From: a virus
Virus record (IMG/VR): IMGVR_UViG_3300036846_000637
Coordinates: 1 to 33,735 of that record
Length of the DNA: 33,735 bases
Direction: 5' to 3' (one strand)
Part shown: one piece after another, positions 23,482-30,150 of the stretch
Layout of the letters: every line of letters starts with the position of its first letter
Position numbering within the stretch: position 1 is the stretch's first letter
Translations under genes and position numbers: made by a program
The notes under the pieces: generated by a model
Told to the model about the DNA's origin: nothing
Databases searched by the model: none
What the model saw: the letters and a program-made list of their open reading frames with translations, nothing else

Positions 23482-23756
23482 CGACGTTCTTCATGACGGT
23501 GGCGAGGAAACGCGCCTTACGCGCGGTTGAGCGCGGCTTGGTGAAATGCCGCCATACCGGCAATGGCAACGTCATGATTTGCCGGACCAGCGGCGCCAAT
23601 CCTCGCGTGCTGCTGGATCTATTCTATGCACGCCTGATCGAGACCGGGCCGAGCCGCGGCGATGTCGCCTCGCTGGTGTTGACGGAGGTCGGCAGGGGCG
23701 TGCTCGAGGAGGGGCGCCGTCCAGGCCCCTGGGACCGGCCAGGACCATCGCCGTAG
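23478..23756 (+). CDS. Small early protein, possibly winged-helix
   Basis: A 92-residue protein starting MTTFFMTVARKRALRAVERGLVKCR. The start lies inside the duplicated ATGA context. The pattern of helices with a hairpin (RTSGANPRVLLDLFYARLIETG, VASLVLTEVGRGVLEEG) is like a small winged-helix protein. Convergent to an HTH gene across a structured 176-base gap. Function not recognised. Confidence 0.6.
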   Translation: MTTFFMTVARKRALRAVERGLVKCRHTGNGNVMICRTSGANPRVLLDLFYARLIETGPSRGDVASLVLTEVGRGVLEEGRRPGPWDRPGPSP

Positions 23757-23800
23757 AAAAATCGCTTGACCTGTGAAACCATTGAGACCATTTTCCGCGT

Positions 23801-23924
23801 GCAAACCGGGTAGCGTGGTCAGGTGCGCTTGTCGCGCCTCCCCTGGTAAGACCCCCACATCTGACAGCAACGCCCCCGCTCCCCTGCACTGGTGATGCGT
23901 GCAGGGTCACGCTACGCGGTTTGC
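23801..23924. ncRNA. 17-bp inverted repeat enclosing hairpins (structured RNA or terminator candidate)
   Basis: GCAAACCGGGTAGCGTG (23801-23817) pairs with the far arm CACGCTACGCGGTTTGC (23908-23924), 16 of 17 positions complementary. Inside it are a short GCGC stem with a 5-base loop (23825-23837) and a perfect 8-bp stem, CCCTGCAC (23882-23889) with GTGCAGGG (23899-23906) and a 9-base loop. The region is non-coding and lies between convergent genes (stops at 23756 and 23933). It could be a multibranched RNA, a large bidirectional terminator, or a DNA site. No known RNA family was recognised. Confidence 0.45.
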
Positions 23925-23932
23925 GCCTGGGA

Positions 23933-24163
23933 TTATCGGGTGCGAAGGTCTTTCGCGGTCGAGCCGGTATCGAGCATCAGGTTGAGCAGCAGCGCGACGT
24001 GAATCGGCACCGGCCAGCGGCCGGCAGCCCAGTTGCGGACCATGCGAGGCGAGACGTCGAGCAGGTTGGCGAGCTCGGTCTGGCCCAGCGATGGGCGGCC
24101 ATCGGCGCCGCTGGAAGCGAAGCCGAGGGCGACCAGGGCGGCATTGAATTTGTTGGCGGTCAT
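23933..24163 (-). CDS. HTH DNA-binding protein (XRE-like, short)
   Basis: A 76-residue protein, MTANKFNAALVALGFASSGADGRPSLGQTELANLLDVSPRMVRNWAAGRWPVPIHVALLLNLML (in parts: LGQTELANLLDVSPRMVRNWAAG is the helix-turn-helix at residues 26-48). The size and AAGRWPVP turn are typical of phage Cro-like or antitoxin-type regulators. It is the last gene of the leftward recombinase block, three bases after the membrane-protein stop. A role in the lysogeny switch is plausible but unproven. Confidence 0.75.
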   Translation of the reverse strand: MTANKFNAALVALGFASSGADGRPSLGQTELANLLDVSPRMVRNWAAGRWPVPIHVALLLNLMLDTGSTAKDLRTR

Positions 24164-24166
24164 GCT

Positions 24167-24394
24167 TCAGGCTCCCGGCGGGAGCGGCGGCGGGAATTTA
24201 TTTTTCTTGATCCACTCGAGCTGTTCCTCGGCCCGCTTTCTGTCAGCCTGCTGCCTTTTGGCCTCGGCAATTTTCTCATCGTACTCGGAAGGTGCGGTAA
24301 GATCGTCCCATATGACGGCGCCGAGAAATGAGAGCAGAGGAATGATCAGACAAATCGCACCGATGACGAAGATGACGGACACAGAGATGCCCAT
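24167..24394 (-). CDS. Single-span membrane protein with charged coiled tail
   Basis: A 75-residue protein from the ATG at 24394, which shares one base with the upstream stop (TAATG) and has AGGAGG seven bases before it. A longer frame with no such site begins 18 codons earlier inside the recombinase gene. Residues 5-28 (SVIFVIGAICLIIPLLSFLGAVIW) form one membrane segment, followed by an acidic/basic helix (EYDEKIAEAKRQQADRKRAEEQLEWIKK) and a proline-rich end. Function unknown; it may be a lysogenic-conversion or spanin-like protein, but no lipoprotein partner is seen. Confidence 0.7.
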   Translation of the reverse strand: MGISVSVIFVIGAICLIIPLLSFLGAVIWDDLTAPSEYDEKIAEAKRQQADRKRAEEQLEWIKKNKFPPPLPPGA

Positions 24395-25041
24395 TACGCG
24401 GCCTCCTGCAGCCGGGCCAGCAGCCGCAGCACGGTCACCGACGACCATGCGGCGCCGGTCGCGCTCGGAACGCTGGAGGCGTTGAGATGGGCGGCAATGG
24501 CGCGGGACGACAGATGCATGACGGGCTCAAGGATGGCCCGCAGTGACTCAGCGAAGGCGCAGGAGCGGTTTTGCAGGATGGCCGCTGTGGTGGGGCTGCC
24601 GAGCCTGACGCCGCGCTCCTTGGCCGCCGCAAGGGCGTGGCGCGTCCTGGTCGAGATCATGCGGCGCTCCTGCTCGGCCAAAGCGGCGTAGATGTGCAGC
24701 ATGAAGGGATCAGCGTTAGACCCGAGCTCGGCCACGATGAACGGCACGCGGTTAGACATCAGGCCGGCAATGAAGGCGACGTCACGCGACAGCCGATCGA
24801 GCTTGGCGACGATGACGGGGCAGCTGTTAGACTTGGCGCATTCGAGCGCGACCTTGAGCTGCGGCCGCTTGTCGAGGGCGTCAGCGCCTTTGCCGGTCTC
24901 GACCTCCTTGTAGGTGTGCAGCAGATGGAAACCCTCGGCCGCACAGAAGCGCGCGATCGCTTCCTGCTGCGCCTCGAGGCCAAGGCCGCTCCGGCCTTGT
25001 TTTTGCGTGCTGACGCGGATGTAAGCGACGGCGGGCTTCAT
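24394..25041 (-). CDS. Serine recombinase (resolvase/invertase family)
   Basis: A 215-residue protein from ATG 25041 ([12 protein letters not shown]); the upstream open frame lacks family similarity. The catalytic serine is in YIRVST (Ser10), followed by [12 protein letters not shown], then [17 protein letters not shown] (the LDRLSRD motif), and the helical [31 protein letters not shown] (helix E). The C-terminus (residues about 150-215) holds an HTH-like part ([17 protein letters not shown]). Its start is followed by a dyad and a 10-bp iteron array. This is the second recombinase in the phage besides the tyrosine integrase. It is likely an inversion or resolution enzyme or regulator rather than the integrase. 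Confidence 0.9.
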   Translation of the reverse strand: MKPAVAYIRVSTQKQGRSGLGLEAQQEAIARFCAAEGFHLLHTYKEVETGKGADALDKRPQLKVALECAKSNSCPVIVAKLDRLSRDVAFIAGLMSNRVPFIVAELGSNADPFMLHIYAALAEQERRMISTRTRHALAAAKERGVRLGSPTTAAILQNRSCAFAESLRAILEPVMHLSSRAIAAHLNASSVPSATGAAWSSVTVLRLLARLQEAA

Positions 25042-25075
25042 GGTATTGATGTTCCCCTGGTTGAACACGTCAGTT

Positions 25076-25094
25076 ATAGGAAATGGTTTCCTAT
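25076..25094. promoter_or_regulatory. Perfect 8-bp dyad upstream of the serine recombinase gene
   Basis: ATAGGAAA-TGG-TTTCCTAT is an inverted repeat with a 3-base centre, 35 bases before the recombinase start codon, in an A/T-richer gap. This is the size of an operator or of a recombinase half-site pair. Between it and the next gene lies the 10-bp iteron array. Confidence 0.7.
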
Positions 25095-25110
25095 TGGTCA
25101 AGTGAGGAAA

Positions 25111-25170
25111 CGACAGATTGCGACAATCCGCGACAAATGACGACAAATGACGACAAATCGCGACAGAGCA
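25111..25170 (+). repeat. Six tandem 10-bp repeats CGACAAAT-like
   Basis: Six contiguous units at 25111, 25121, 25131, 25141, 25151 and 25161 all start CGACA (CGACAGATTG, CGACAATCCG, CGACAAATGA twice, CGACAAATCG, CGACAGAGCA). The period equals one helical turn. The ATG of the following small gene lies inside unit three. Plausible as iterons for a replication protein or as binding sites for a regulator. Confidence 0.85.
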
Positions 25171-25319
25171 GGGCGGAGCTGACGCAGTTGCTCTATGGCG
25201 ACGAGATCCCGTGGAGCGAGCGCTCGCTGGCATTCAAATGTCGCTGGGTTTTCGATCGCACCTGGCAGCGCATTGCTGATGCCTGGCTGGTGCTGACCGG
25301 ACGCGCCGACATTGGCTAG
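25137..25319 (+). CDS. Small protein beginning inside the iteron array
   Basis: A 60-residue protein from ATG 25137 ([21 protein letters not shown]). The array encodes its first ten residues; an upstream ATG at 25083 has no good ribosome site. Good codon choice begins at about residue 12: [47 protein letters not shown]. It ends over the stop of the convergent small ORF. Unknown function; existence moderately supported. Confidence 0.5.
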   Translation: MTTNDDKSRQSRAELTQLLYGDEIPWSERSLAFKCRWVFDRTWQRIADAWLVLTGRADIG

Positions 25320-25420
25320 GCCGGCTTGATCCAGTACCACGCCACCACGTGCATGCAGTGATCGGCGGGCCGCTCGCTTCGTTCCATCGCCAGCGCGAGG
25401 TAGCGGGTCCAGGTCCACAT
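25316..25420 (-). CDS. Short leftward ORF (34 residues)
   Basis: Reads [34 protein letters not shown] in parts: MWTWTRYLALAMERSERPAD then [14 protein letters not shown]. The stop overlaps that of the convergent forward gene (CTAG). It starts seven bases after the stop of the exported protein upstream. Trp-rich, and the sequence reads like a real small protein, but no family or strong ribosome site supports it. Confidence 0.4.
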   Translation of the reverse strand: MWTWTRYLALAMERSERPADHCMHVVAWYWIKPA

Positions 25421-25427
25421 GATATGG

Positions 25428-25739
25428 TCAGACCGACCATTCGCGCGGCTTCGGCACCGGGCGCGGCGATGGCTTGTTCACTACGCCGGGGACAGTGCCG
25501 ACTAAGCGACCGCTAATGCTCGGAACCCACTTGCCGGGGCAAGGCGGCGCCGGCCAGACGATCGCAGGCCGCCGCAACGAGATCGCCGGCGGATGGTTGA
25601 CCTGGTCGAGGTATCTTTCGAACTTGCTCTTTGTGTTGCTCTCGCGTCCAGGCTTGCCCGCTGCCTCCGCCCGGCACGGGACGATCGCAGCGAGAGCAAT
25701 CGCTGAAAGCAACGCTGCGGTGATGACGATCTTGATCAT
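25428..25739 (-). CDS. Small exported protein
   Basis: A 103-residue protein. The N-terminus MIKIVITAALLSAIALAAIVPCRAEA is a typical signal peptide with a likely cleavage site after AEA, so the mature part of about 77 residues would be in the periplasm. It is basic and proline-rich (RRPAIVWPAPPCPGKWVPSISG, KPSPRPVPKPREW). Promoted divergently from the coiled-coil gene across the triple-palindrome gap. A lysogeny-expressed gene affecting the host envelope is possible. Not recognised. Confidence 0.65.
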   Translation of the reverse strand: MIKIVITAALLSAIALAAIVPCRAEAAGKPGRESNTKSKFERYLDQVNHPPAISLRRPAIVWPAPPCPGKWVPSISGRLVGTVPGVVNKPSPRPVPKPREWSV

Positions 25740-25761
25740 GTCAGTAAGTTTCCCCCGCTGT

Positions 25762-25805
25762 GGTTAGTCTAACCGCGACGCTACCGTAGCAGGTTTCACG
25801 TGAAA
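25762..25805. promoter_or_regulatory. Three adjacent palindromes in a divergent promoter
   Basis: GGTTAGTCTAACC (25762-25774, centre GTC), GCTACCGTAGC (25780-25790, one-base centre) and TTTCACGTGAAA (25794-25805, perfect 12-mer) sit side by side between the exported protein gene and the coiled-coil gene starting at 25828. Such packing suggests operators for two or three dimeric regulators controlling both promoters. Confidence 0.65.
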
Positions 25806-25827
25806 TCGAGAGGCCGTAGGAATACCG

Positions 25828-26148
25828 ATGTCTAACATGAAAACGGTTTCGCTGATCGACAACGAGATCAAGCAGGCGAAACGCGAAGTCGCAGTCGAGG
25901 ATGCTCAACTGCTGGCCGGCGCGCTCGATATGCTGAACGCCAAACTCAATGCGGAAATCAAGCGCGTCGAGGCCGACACTGAACGCGAGATCGACATCGC
26001 CAGTGAAGCCACACTCTCGACGCTGATGGAAGTGATCGAGCCGATGCAGAAGCAGCTCGAGATCCTGCGAGAGGTCGTCGAGAAATTGCGAGCCGATGTC
26101 AAGGAATTGCAGGATGATTTCGAGCGAATGATGCAACGCGGAAACTGA
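25828..26148 (+). CDS. Coiled-coil protein of unknown function
   Basis: A 106-residue protein starting MSNMKTVSLIDNEIKQAKREVAVED, with TAGGAA eight bases upstream. Nearly all of it is heptad helix (LDMLNAKLNAEIKRVEAD, LMEVIEPMQKQLEILREVVEKLRADVKELQDDFERMM), so it should form a coiled coil. It begins the rightward block leading towards packaging genes. No family recognised. Confidence 0.65.
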   Translation: MSNMKTVSLIDNEIKQAKREVAVEDAQLLAGALDMLNAKLNAEIKRVEADTEREIDIASEATLSTLMEVIEPMQKQLEILREVVEKLRADVKELQDDFERMMQRGN

Positions 26149-26180
26149 GTAATAAAATTAGGGGTACCGAAGGATTGTAA

Positions 26181-26453
26181 ATGGCTGGCCTGCCAACGGA
26201 TCTCAAATCTAAGGCTCGAGCTCACACCGACATGGCGCTCAACGTGCTGTCGAGCATCGCCAGGCAGGCGAAATGCCCACCATCAGCCCGCGTAGCAGCA
26301 GCTCAAACGCTGCTCGATCGCGGCTGGGGCAAGGCGCCGCAAGAGCACACTGGCCCAGATGGTGGTGACATCAAGGTCACCATCCGTCAGATCATTGAAA
26401 GTGTTGGACAATCCAGCGCTGAGCCGAAGACCGACGAGAGCAGCAGCGAGTAG
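26181..26453 (+). CDS. Small phage protein, terminase-small-subunit-like in style
   Basis: A 90-residue protein starting MAGLPTDLKSKARAHTDMALNVLSSIARQAKCPPSARVAAAQTLLDRGWGKAPQ, with AAGGA before the ATG. The ARAHT ... SARVAAAQTLLDRGWGKA pattern is common in alphaproteobacterial phage proteins near packaging genes. The N-terminal two-helix segment could be DNA-binding, and the C-terminus is acidic. It might be a terminase small subunit or a regulator; TerL lies 2.3 kb further on, so this is not firm. A hairpin follows the stop. Confidence 0.55.
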   Translation: MAGLPTDLKSKARAHTDMALNVLSSIARQAKCPPSARVAAAQTLLDRGWGKAPQEHTGPDGGDIKVTIRQIIESVGQSSAEPKTDESSSE

Positions 26454-26455
26454 AC

Positions 26456-26487
26456 TGCGACACTCATACGAGCGTTTAGGTGTCGCA
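26456..26487 (+). terminator. 8-bp hairpin after the 26181 gene
   Basis: TGCGACAC (26456-26463) pairs perfectly with GTGTCGCA (26480-26487) with a 16-base loop, three bases after the stop codon. No U-run follows, so a rho-type or bidirectional terminator is more likely than an intrinsic one. Confidence 0.55.
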
Positions 26488-26491
26488 ACCG

Positions 26492-26725
26492 CTACGCTAA
26501 GCCATTGATATCATTGAGTAGACGCTTCCAGCTGCCACCAGCTGGGTTCCAAGGCCCCGGGGGTCCTCCGGGTGGTATGTCGGGATCAATACCGACCAGG
26601 TACTGGTACCAGTAACGTCCGTTTCCTCGCTCCAAGACAGAACCAAGTCTATCCACGCGGGGGATGCCGCGCGACGCGGAGCATAGGAATGTCTCCCTGT
26701 CAAGGGGGTTTGTTAGTCCTTGCAC
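26492..26725 (-). CDS. Doubtful leftward ORF downstream of the HNH gene
   Basis: A 77-residue frame from a GTG at 26725, without an obvious ribosome site, ending KRLLNDINGLA. The centre (GRYWYQYLVGIDPDIPPGGPPGPWNPAGGSW) is protein-like, but the N-terminus is not, and a second frame is also open here. The 353-base stretch 26454-26806 otherwise has no supported gene. It is less GC-rich than the flanks and may have arrived with the HNH gene. Confidence 0.25.
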   Translation of the reverse strand: MQGLTNPLDRETFLCSASRGIPRVDRLGSVLERGNGRYWYQYLVGIDPDIPPGGPPGPWNPAGGSWKRLLNDINGLA

Positions 26726-26806
26726 CGACTTGTGTATTTCGCCTGTCGCGATCCACTTCCATGCAAATGCATGGACCAGAACTGTGGCAACTGCTTCGTG
26801 TTCCGA

Positions 26807-27355
26807 CTATCCGAAGGGGATCTCCCGCTGATAGCATGCTGTGCATTTTCCGTAGCCTACGTGCTTGCGGGCAACGGTGCCGCAAACAACGCAACTATCG
26901 AAGTGTTTGGCCCAACGATCCATTTTGCCATGGAACGCGCTGTGCTCGGAATGCGTAAGCAATTCCAAGTTTTCTATGCGGTTATCCAGCGTATCTTCAT
27001 TACGGTGGTGCACATGTTCGCTGCTGGTAAGGGCACGCTTCAAGTGCTGTGCCATTACGTGGCGATGTTCGAATACCCAGCCTTTTCTACCCGGGCCTGC
27101 TTTAACTTTCCGATAAATCAGTGTCGGTCTGGCGCTATGCAGCTGGATAGCACCGATTTCACAACGATCCGTTGTCCCGAGCGGCAAAGCTTTCCGTCGT
27201 CTACCCCAGTCCTTGTTGCCATGTCCGGGGATAAAAATCGCATAGCCTTTTACCTGACCTTCGCGGCGACCACTTTTACACAACCGTACTGGAGCGAAAG
27301 CTTCACAGCCGCAACCGCACAGGTTTGGCAATCGTGTTCTTTGGCCTTTTCTCAT
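26807..27355 (-). CDS. HNH endonuclease (free-standing, homing type)
   Basis: A 182-residue protein. The HNH core is [48 protein letters not shown] (in parts: [20 protein letters not shown]), with the catalytic His pair and metal-binding Asn/His. The N-terminus carries CGCGCEAF and the C-terminus [22 protein letters not shown], giving zinc-ribbon cysteines. It makes a DNA cut and is probably a homing endonuclease. It runs against its neighbours and lies in a visibly lower-GC patch, both signs of later insertion. Being near terminase genes, a packaging role is also possible. Confidence 0.88.
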   Translation of the reverse strand: MRKGQRTRLPNLCGCGCEAFAPVRLCKSGRREGQVKGYAIFIPGHGNKDWGRRRKALPLGTTDRCEIGAIQLHSARPTLIYRKVKAGPGRKGWVFEHRHVMAQHLKRALTSSEHVHHRNEDTLDNRIENLELLTHSEHSAFHGKMDRWAKHFDSCVVCGTVARKHVGYGKCTACYQREIPFG

Positions 27356-27389
27356 GTCCTTAACATTCCACCAAAATCGGAGAAGTCAA

Positions 27390-27545
27390 TTGCCTATGGC
27401 ATCTGAGAAGCAGCGACGTGCGATGTATGCGGCCGCCTCCGGCAAGTCGACGCTCGGCATCCCGAAGAAGGTCGGCAAGGAATATGTCGCGGCCGACAAG
27501 GGCGGCAAGCTGCCGAAGCGGAAACTGCAAACGAGGCGCAAATGA
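27390..27545 (+). CDS. Small basic phage protein ([14 protein letters not shown] type)
   Basis: A 51-residue protein. TTG at 27390 is preferred because GGAG lies seven bases before it; the alternative ATG at 27396 would be 13 bases away. It reads [21 protein letters not shown], then [22 protein letters not shown]. This short SEKQRRAM...[11 protein letters not shown] type recurs in many phage and phage-like genomes. Function unknown; possibly DNA-binding. It overlaps the next gene by four bases. Confidence 0.75.
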   Translation: MPMASEKQRRAMYAAASGKSTLGIPKKVGKEYVAADKGGKLPKRKLQTRRK

Positions 27546-27727
27546 AGCTGACATCCAAGGGCCGTTCGAGGATCCCGTCCTCCAAATTTGCCGGGCCTTC
27601 GCGTTCTTTCCCGATCGAGAACAAGGATCACGCCAGGGCGGCATTGGCCGATGTGAACAGAGCCAAGGGATTGAGTTCGGCGGAGAAGGCCAGGATCCGC
27701 AGCAAGGCTCGCGCTGTTCTGCGTTGA
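27542..27727 (+). CDS. Small phage protein, DUF6582-like
   Basis: A 61-residue protein starting [61 protein letters not shown]; the [20 protein letters not shown] and [10 protein letters not shown] parts match the small DUF6582-type proteins common in phages. Strongly basic and helical at the C-terminus. ATGA overlap with the previous gene. Function unknown. Confidence 0.75.
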   Translation: MKLTSKGRSRIPSSKFAGPSRSFPIENKDHARAALADVNRAKGLSSAEKARIRSKARAVLR

Positions 27728-27783
27728 AGCACACCAGGCGAGAGCCGCTGCGGCATTCATCGGGGAAGCGAAACCGGCGCAAG

Positions 27784-27921
27784 ATGTTGCATCATGTCAC
27801 CTGCCTCGAGGAAGAACTGGCCTTCATCGATGTCTTGGCCGGCGAACTATTCGACAAGCTGCGCTATGCCAGGGGCCGTACCAGGCGCCTCCGCAACCGG
27901 CTCCGCTCGGAATTGCGCTGA
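27784..27921 (+). CDS. Very small helical protein
   Basis: A 45-residue frame starting MLHHVTCLEEELAFIDVLAGELFDKLRYARGRTRRLRNRLRSELR, in parts: LEEELAFIDVLAGELFDKL and RGRTRRLRNRL. Acidic helix followed by a very basic helix. The stop overlaps an ATG (27921) of the next open frame. Short and unrecognised; modest support. Confidence 0.45.
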   Translation: MLHHVTCLEEELAFIDVLAGELFDKLRYARGRTRRLRNRLRSELR

Positions 27922-27972
27922 TGTACTACCCGCCGCCGCCCGCTCCGATACCGCCGAGAGAGAGGACAACTC

Positions 27973-28155
27973 ATGCCGCGCAAGAACGGATCGACGGACA
28001 AGCCGCTGCAACAACGCGAGGCGACACGGCTGACCAAGAAGCTGCAGGCCCAGGCTCCGCTCCTCTTGCGCAAGACCAGGGGCGTGCGCTTCCCCGGCCT
28101 GCCCAAGGTCCGCGCCCGGCCTTTGACAGGGTCGCGTATCAAAGGGAATACATGA
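27973..28155 (+). CDS. Small basic protein, possibly frameshifted at its end
   Basis: A 60-residue frame starting MPRKNGSTDKPLQQREATRLTKKLQAQAP with AGAGAGGA nine bases upstream and GC-rich third positions. After residue about 49 the frame continues as LTGSRIKGNT, while the neighbouring frame (27921-28199) gives FDRVAYQREYMRKRRARARG, a motif I know at the end of such phage proteins. So the ancestral protein probably ended in that motif, and a single-base slip near 28120 separates them. Both frames are listed here; the longer 27921 frame (92 residues) starts MYYPPPPAPIPP. Confidence 0.5.
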   Translation: MPRKNGSTDKPLQQREATRLTKKLQAQAPLLLRKTRGVRFPGLPKVRARPLTGSRIKGNT

Positions 28156-28201
28156 GGAAGCGGCGGGCGAGGGCTCGAGGTGCTGAGGCTCGTAGCTGAA
28201 C

Positions 28202-28426
28202 CTATTTTTCTTTTGGAAACTCCGGAAACTCTCGCATCACGTCTTCGCGGCGGAGCATCACCATCAGCCGTTTCGGTGGCGGACCCTGTCGGTCCATCAT
28301 GCGCCACAGCCGTCGGCACAGTCTGGCGTTCAGATAGCCGGTCTCTGCGACTTGCTGCCACTCATCCTCGCGCAATTTCTGCCAGAAGGGCGGCGGGATG
28401 TCGTTGACAAGGATTTCGTCGCTCAT
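28202..28426 (-). CDS. Small leftward protein of unknown function
   Basis: A 74-residue protein, MSDEILVNDIPPPFWQKLREDEWQQVAETGYLNARLCRRLWRMMDRQGPPPKRLM (in parts: PPPFWQKLREDEWQQV, YLNARLCRRLWRMM), ending EFPEFPKEK. Helical, charged and Trp-rich. It follows the next leftward gene by 12 bases and shares its unit. Not recognised. Confidence 0.6.
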   Translation of the reverse strand: MSDEILVNDIPPPFWQKLREDEWQQVAETGYLNARLCRRLWRMMDRQGPPPKRLMVMLRREDVMREFPEFPKEK

Positions 28427-28438
28427 GATGCGTGCCGA

Positions 28439-28732
28439 TCATTCCGGCGTTTCTTGGTACCGCCTGTCCCTGTCGATGCGCAATCTCACCGAGCGGCCGG
28501 CGTCCTCCTCGGAAAGCCGCTGCAGGCTCAGCTTGACCCGCAGGAGGGTGGCATAGAGTTCGAACTGCGCTTTGCGGTAGGCTTCGCCCCCATCGTCTTG
28601 AGGTATCGGGGTGGCTTGGGTGGACCAGCTGAGGCCGGCCCAGAACGCGATGGTGGCGGCGAACCATTTCCGGGTTCGCCGTTGCGATACCAGGCGCGGT
28701 CGAGGCAGCCGGTGACGAATGTTGGTGATCAT
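28439..28732 (-). CDS. Small leftward protein with one possible membrane segment
   Basis: A 97-residue protein starting MITNIRHRLPRPRLVSQRRTRKWFAATIAFWAGLSWSTQATP. Residues 22-38 are a short hydrophobic segment after a very basic N-terminus, then an acidic helix (EAYRKAQFELYATLLRVKLSLQRLSEE) and an Arg-rich end. It diverges from the terminase gene over 59 bases. Unknown; a small inner-membrane protein is plausible. Confidence 0.55.
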   Translation of the reverse strand: MITNIRHRLPRPRLVSQRRTRKWFAATIAFWAGLSWSTQATPIPQDDGGEAYRKAQFELYATLLRVKLSLQRLSEEDAGRSVRLRIDRDRRYQETPE

Positions 28733-28791
28733 GGTTTTGTTAGTTCCTCCCCCCAGGCTCGCCGTTGCGATGCCTTAACTGATCGACCCTA

Positions 28792-30150
28792 ATGGACATT
28801 CTGCTGCCGCACAACGGTTGGCTGCCGCGGCCGCACCAGATGGCGCTGTGGCAGTACCTGCAGGGCGGCGGCGAGCGCGCCATGGCGGTATGGCATCGCC
28901 GCGCCGGCAAGGACGAGATCTGCCTGCACCATGCCGCGGTGTCCGCGTGGAAGCGGCGCGGCAACTACTGGCACTGCCTGCCCGAATACAACCAGGGCCG
29001 CCGCGCGATCTGGCACGCCGTCAATGCCCACACCGGCAAGCGCCGCATCGACGAGGCGTTTCCGCCGTTCATAAGAGACACCACCAACGACAACGAGATG
29101 TTCATCCGCTTCAAGAATGGATCGACATGGCAGGTCATTGGCTCCGACAGATACGACGCCACGGTCGGTGCGGGTGTGGCCGGGATTACCTACAGCGAGT
29201 GGGCGTTGTCGAACCCTTCGGCGTGGGCCTACCACCGCCCGATGCTGGCGGAGAACAAGGGCTGGGCCGCCTTCATCACGACCCCGAGGGGCCACAACCA
29301 CGCCAAGGCCCTGTTCGACCACGCCAGCGCGTCGAAGGAGTGGTTCTGCGAGCTCCAGACCGCGCGTGACACCCATGCGCTGTCCTCCGATGAGCTGGAG
29401 GAGGCCGAGGCGGAGTATCGCGCGCTGTATGGCGAGGACGTCGGCCGGGCGCACTTTCAGCAGGAGTATTTGTGTTCATGGAATGCCGCGATTTTGGGAG
29501 CCTTTTATTCGCTGGAGATGGCCGCGGTGCGAAGCGAAGACCGCATCGCCGAGGTCGAGGCCATCCCTGACTTGCCCGTGCATCGCGCCTGGGATCTCGG
29601 CATCAGGGACGATACTGCGATCTGGTGGTTCCAGAATGTGGGCGCCCAGGTGTTCATCCTTGATCACTACGCGGCCTCGGGCGTCGGCCTCGAGCACTAC
29701 GCGCAGGTGATCCGCGAGCGCGCGCAGGCGCACGGCTGGCGCAGTGGCACCGACTACGTGCCGCACGATGCCCGCATCAAGGAGTGGGGAAGCGGCAAGA
29801 CTCGGGTCGAGACCATGCTGAGCGAAGGCCTCCACCCCGAGCTGGTGCCGCTCGCGACCATCGCCGACGGCATCAATGCGGTGCGGCGGCTACTGCCGCT
29901 CTGCGTGTTTCATCCGAGGTGCGAGGACGGCATTGCCGCGCTCGAGCAGTACGCGCGGGAGTGGGATGACGACAAGAAGGCGTTCCGGGCCAGCGCGGTG
30001 CACAACTGGACTTCGCATTCGAGTGACGCATTTCGTTATTTGTCACTGGCAAGGCAGCGCGGCCGCCGCGTGATGCCCAAAGAGAGGATCGCCAGTGGTT
30101 TCATCATTCCGCCGCCCGAGGAAGTGCGGCGTGGAGGCATTGTGCTGTGA
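28792..30150 (+). CDS. terL: Terminase large subunit
   Basis: A 452-residue packaging motor. ATPase part: WHRRAGKD (34-41, a Walker A variant of the R-x-x-GK type), GITYSEWA (131-138, Walker B with E136) and TTPRG (163-167, coupling motif). Nuclease part (RNase H fold): D268 in AWDLGIRDD, D326 in VPHDARIKEWGSGKTR and D412 in HSSDAFRYL. It cuts and translocates DNA into the head through the portal encoded next. The start at ATG 28792 is fixed by an in-frame stop 12 bases upstream; no Shine-Dalgarno is evident. The GTGA at its end couples it to the next gene. Confidence 0.95.
   Translation: MDILLPHNGWLPRPHQMALWQYLQGGGERAMAVWHRRAGKDEICLHHAAVSAWKRRGNYWHCLPEYNQGRRAIWHAVNAHTGKRRIDEAFPPFIRDTTNDNEMFIRFKNGSTWQVIGSDRYDATVGAGVAGITYSEWALSNPSAWAYHRPMLAENKGWAAFITTPRGHNHAKALFDHASASKEWFCELQTARDTHALSSDELEEAEAEYRALYGEDVGRAHFQQEYLCSWNAAILGAFYSLEMAAVRSEDRIAEVEAIPDLPVHRAWDLGIRDDTAIWWFQNVGAQVFILDHYAASGVGLEHYAQVIRERAQAHGWRSGTDYVPHDARIKEWGSGKTRVETMLSEGLHPELVPLATIADGINAVRRLLPLCVFHPRCEDGIAALEQYAREWDDDKKAFRASAVHNWTSHSSDAFRYLSLARQRGRRVMPKERIASGFIIPPPEEVRRGGIVL

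Noticed and set aside
26697-26725. TTGACA followed by TATGCT on the minus strand near 26700
   Set aside because: Spacing of about 12 bases is too short for a sigma-70 promoter.
28105-28125. Programmed -1 slippery site at the 27973 gene
   Set aside because: No X-XXY-YYZ heptamer is aligned with the zero frame there; simple mutation or sequencing slip is likelier.
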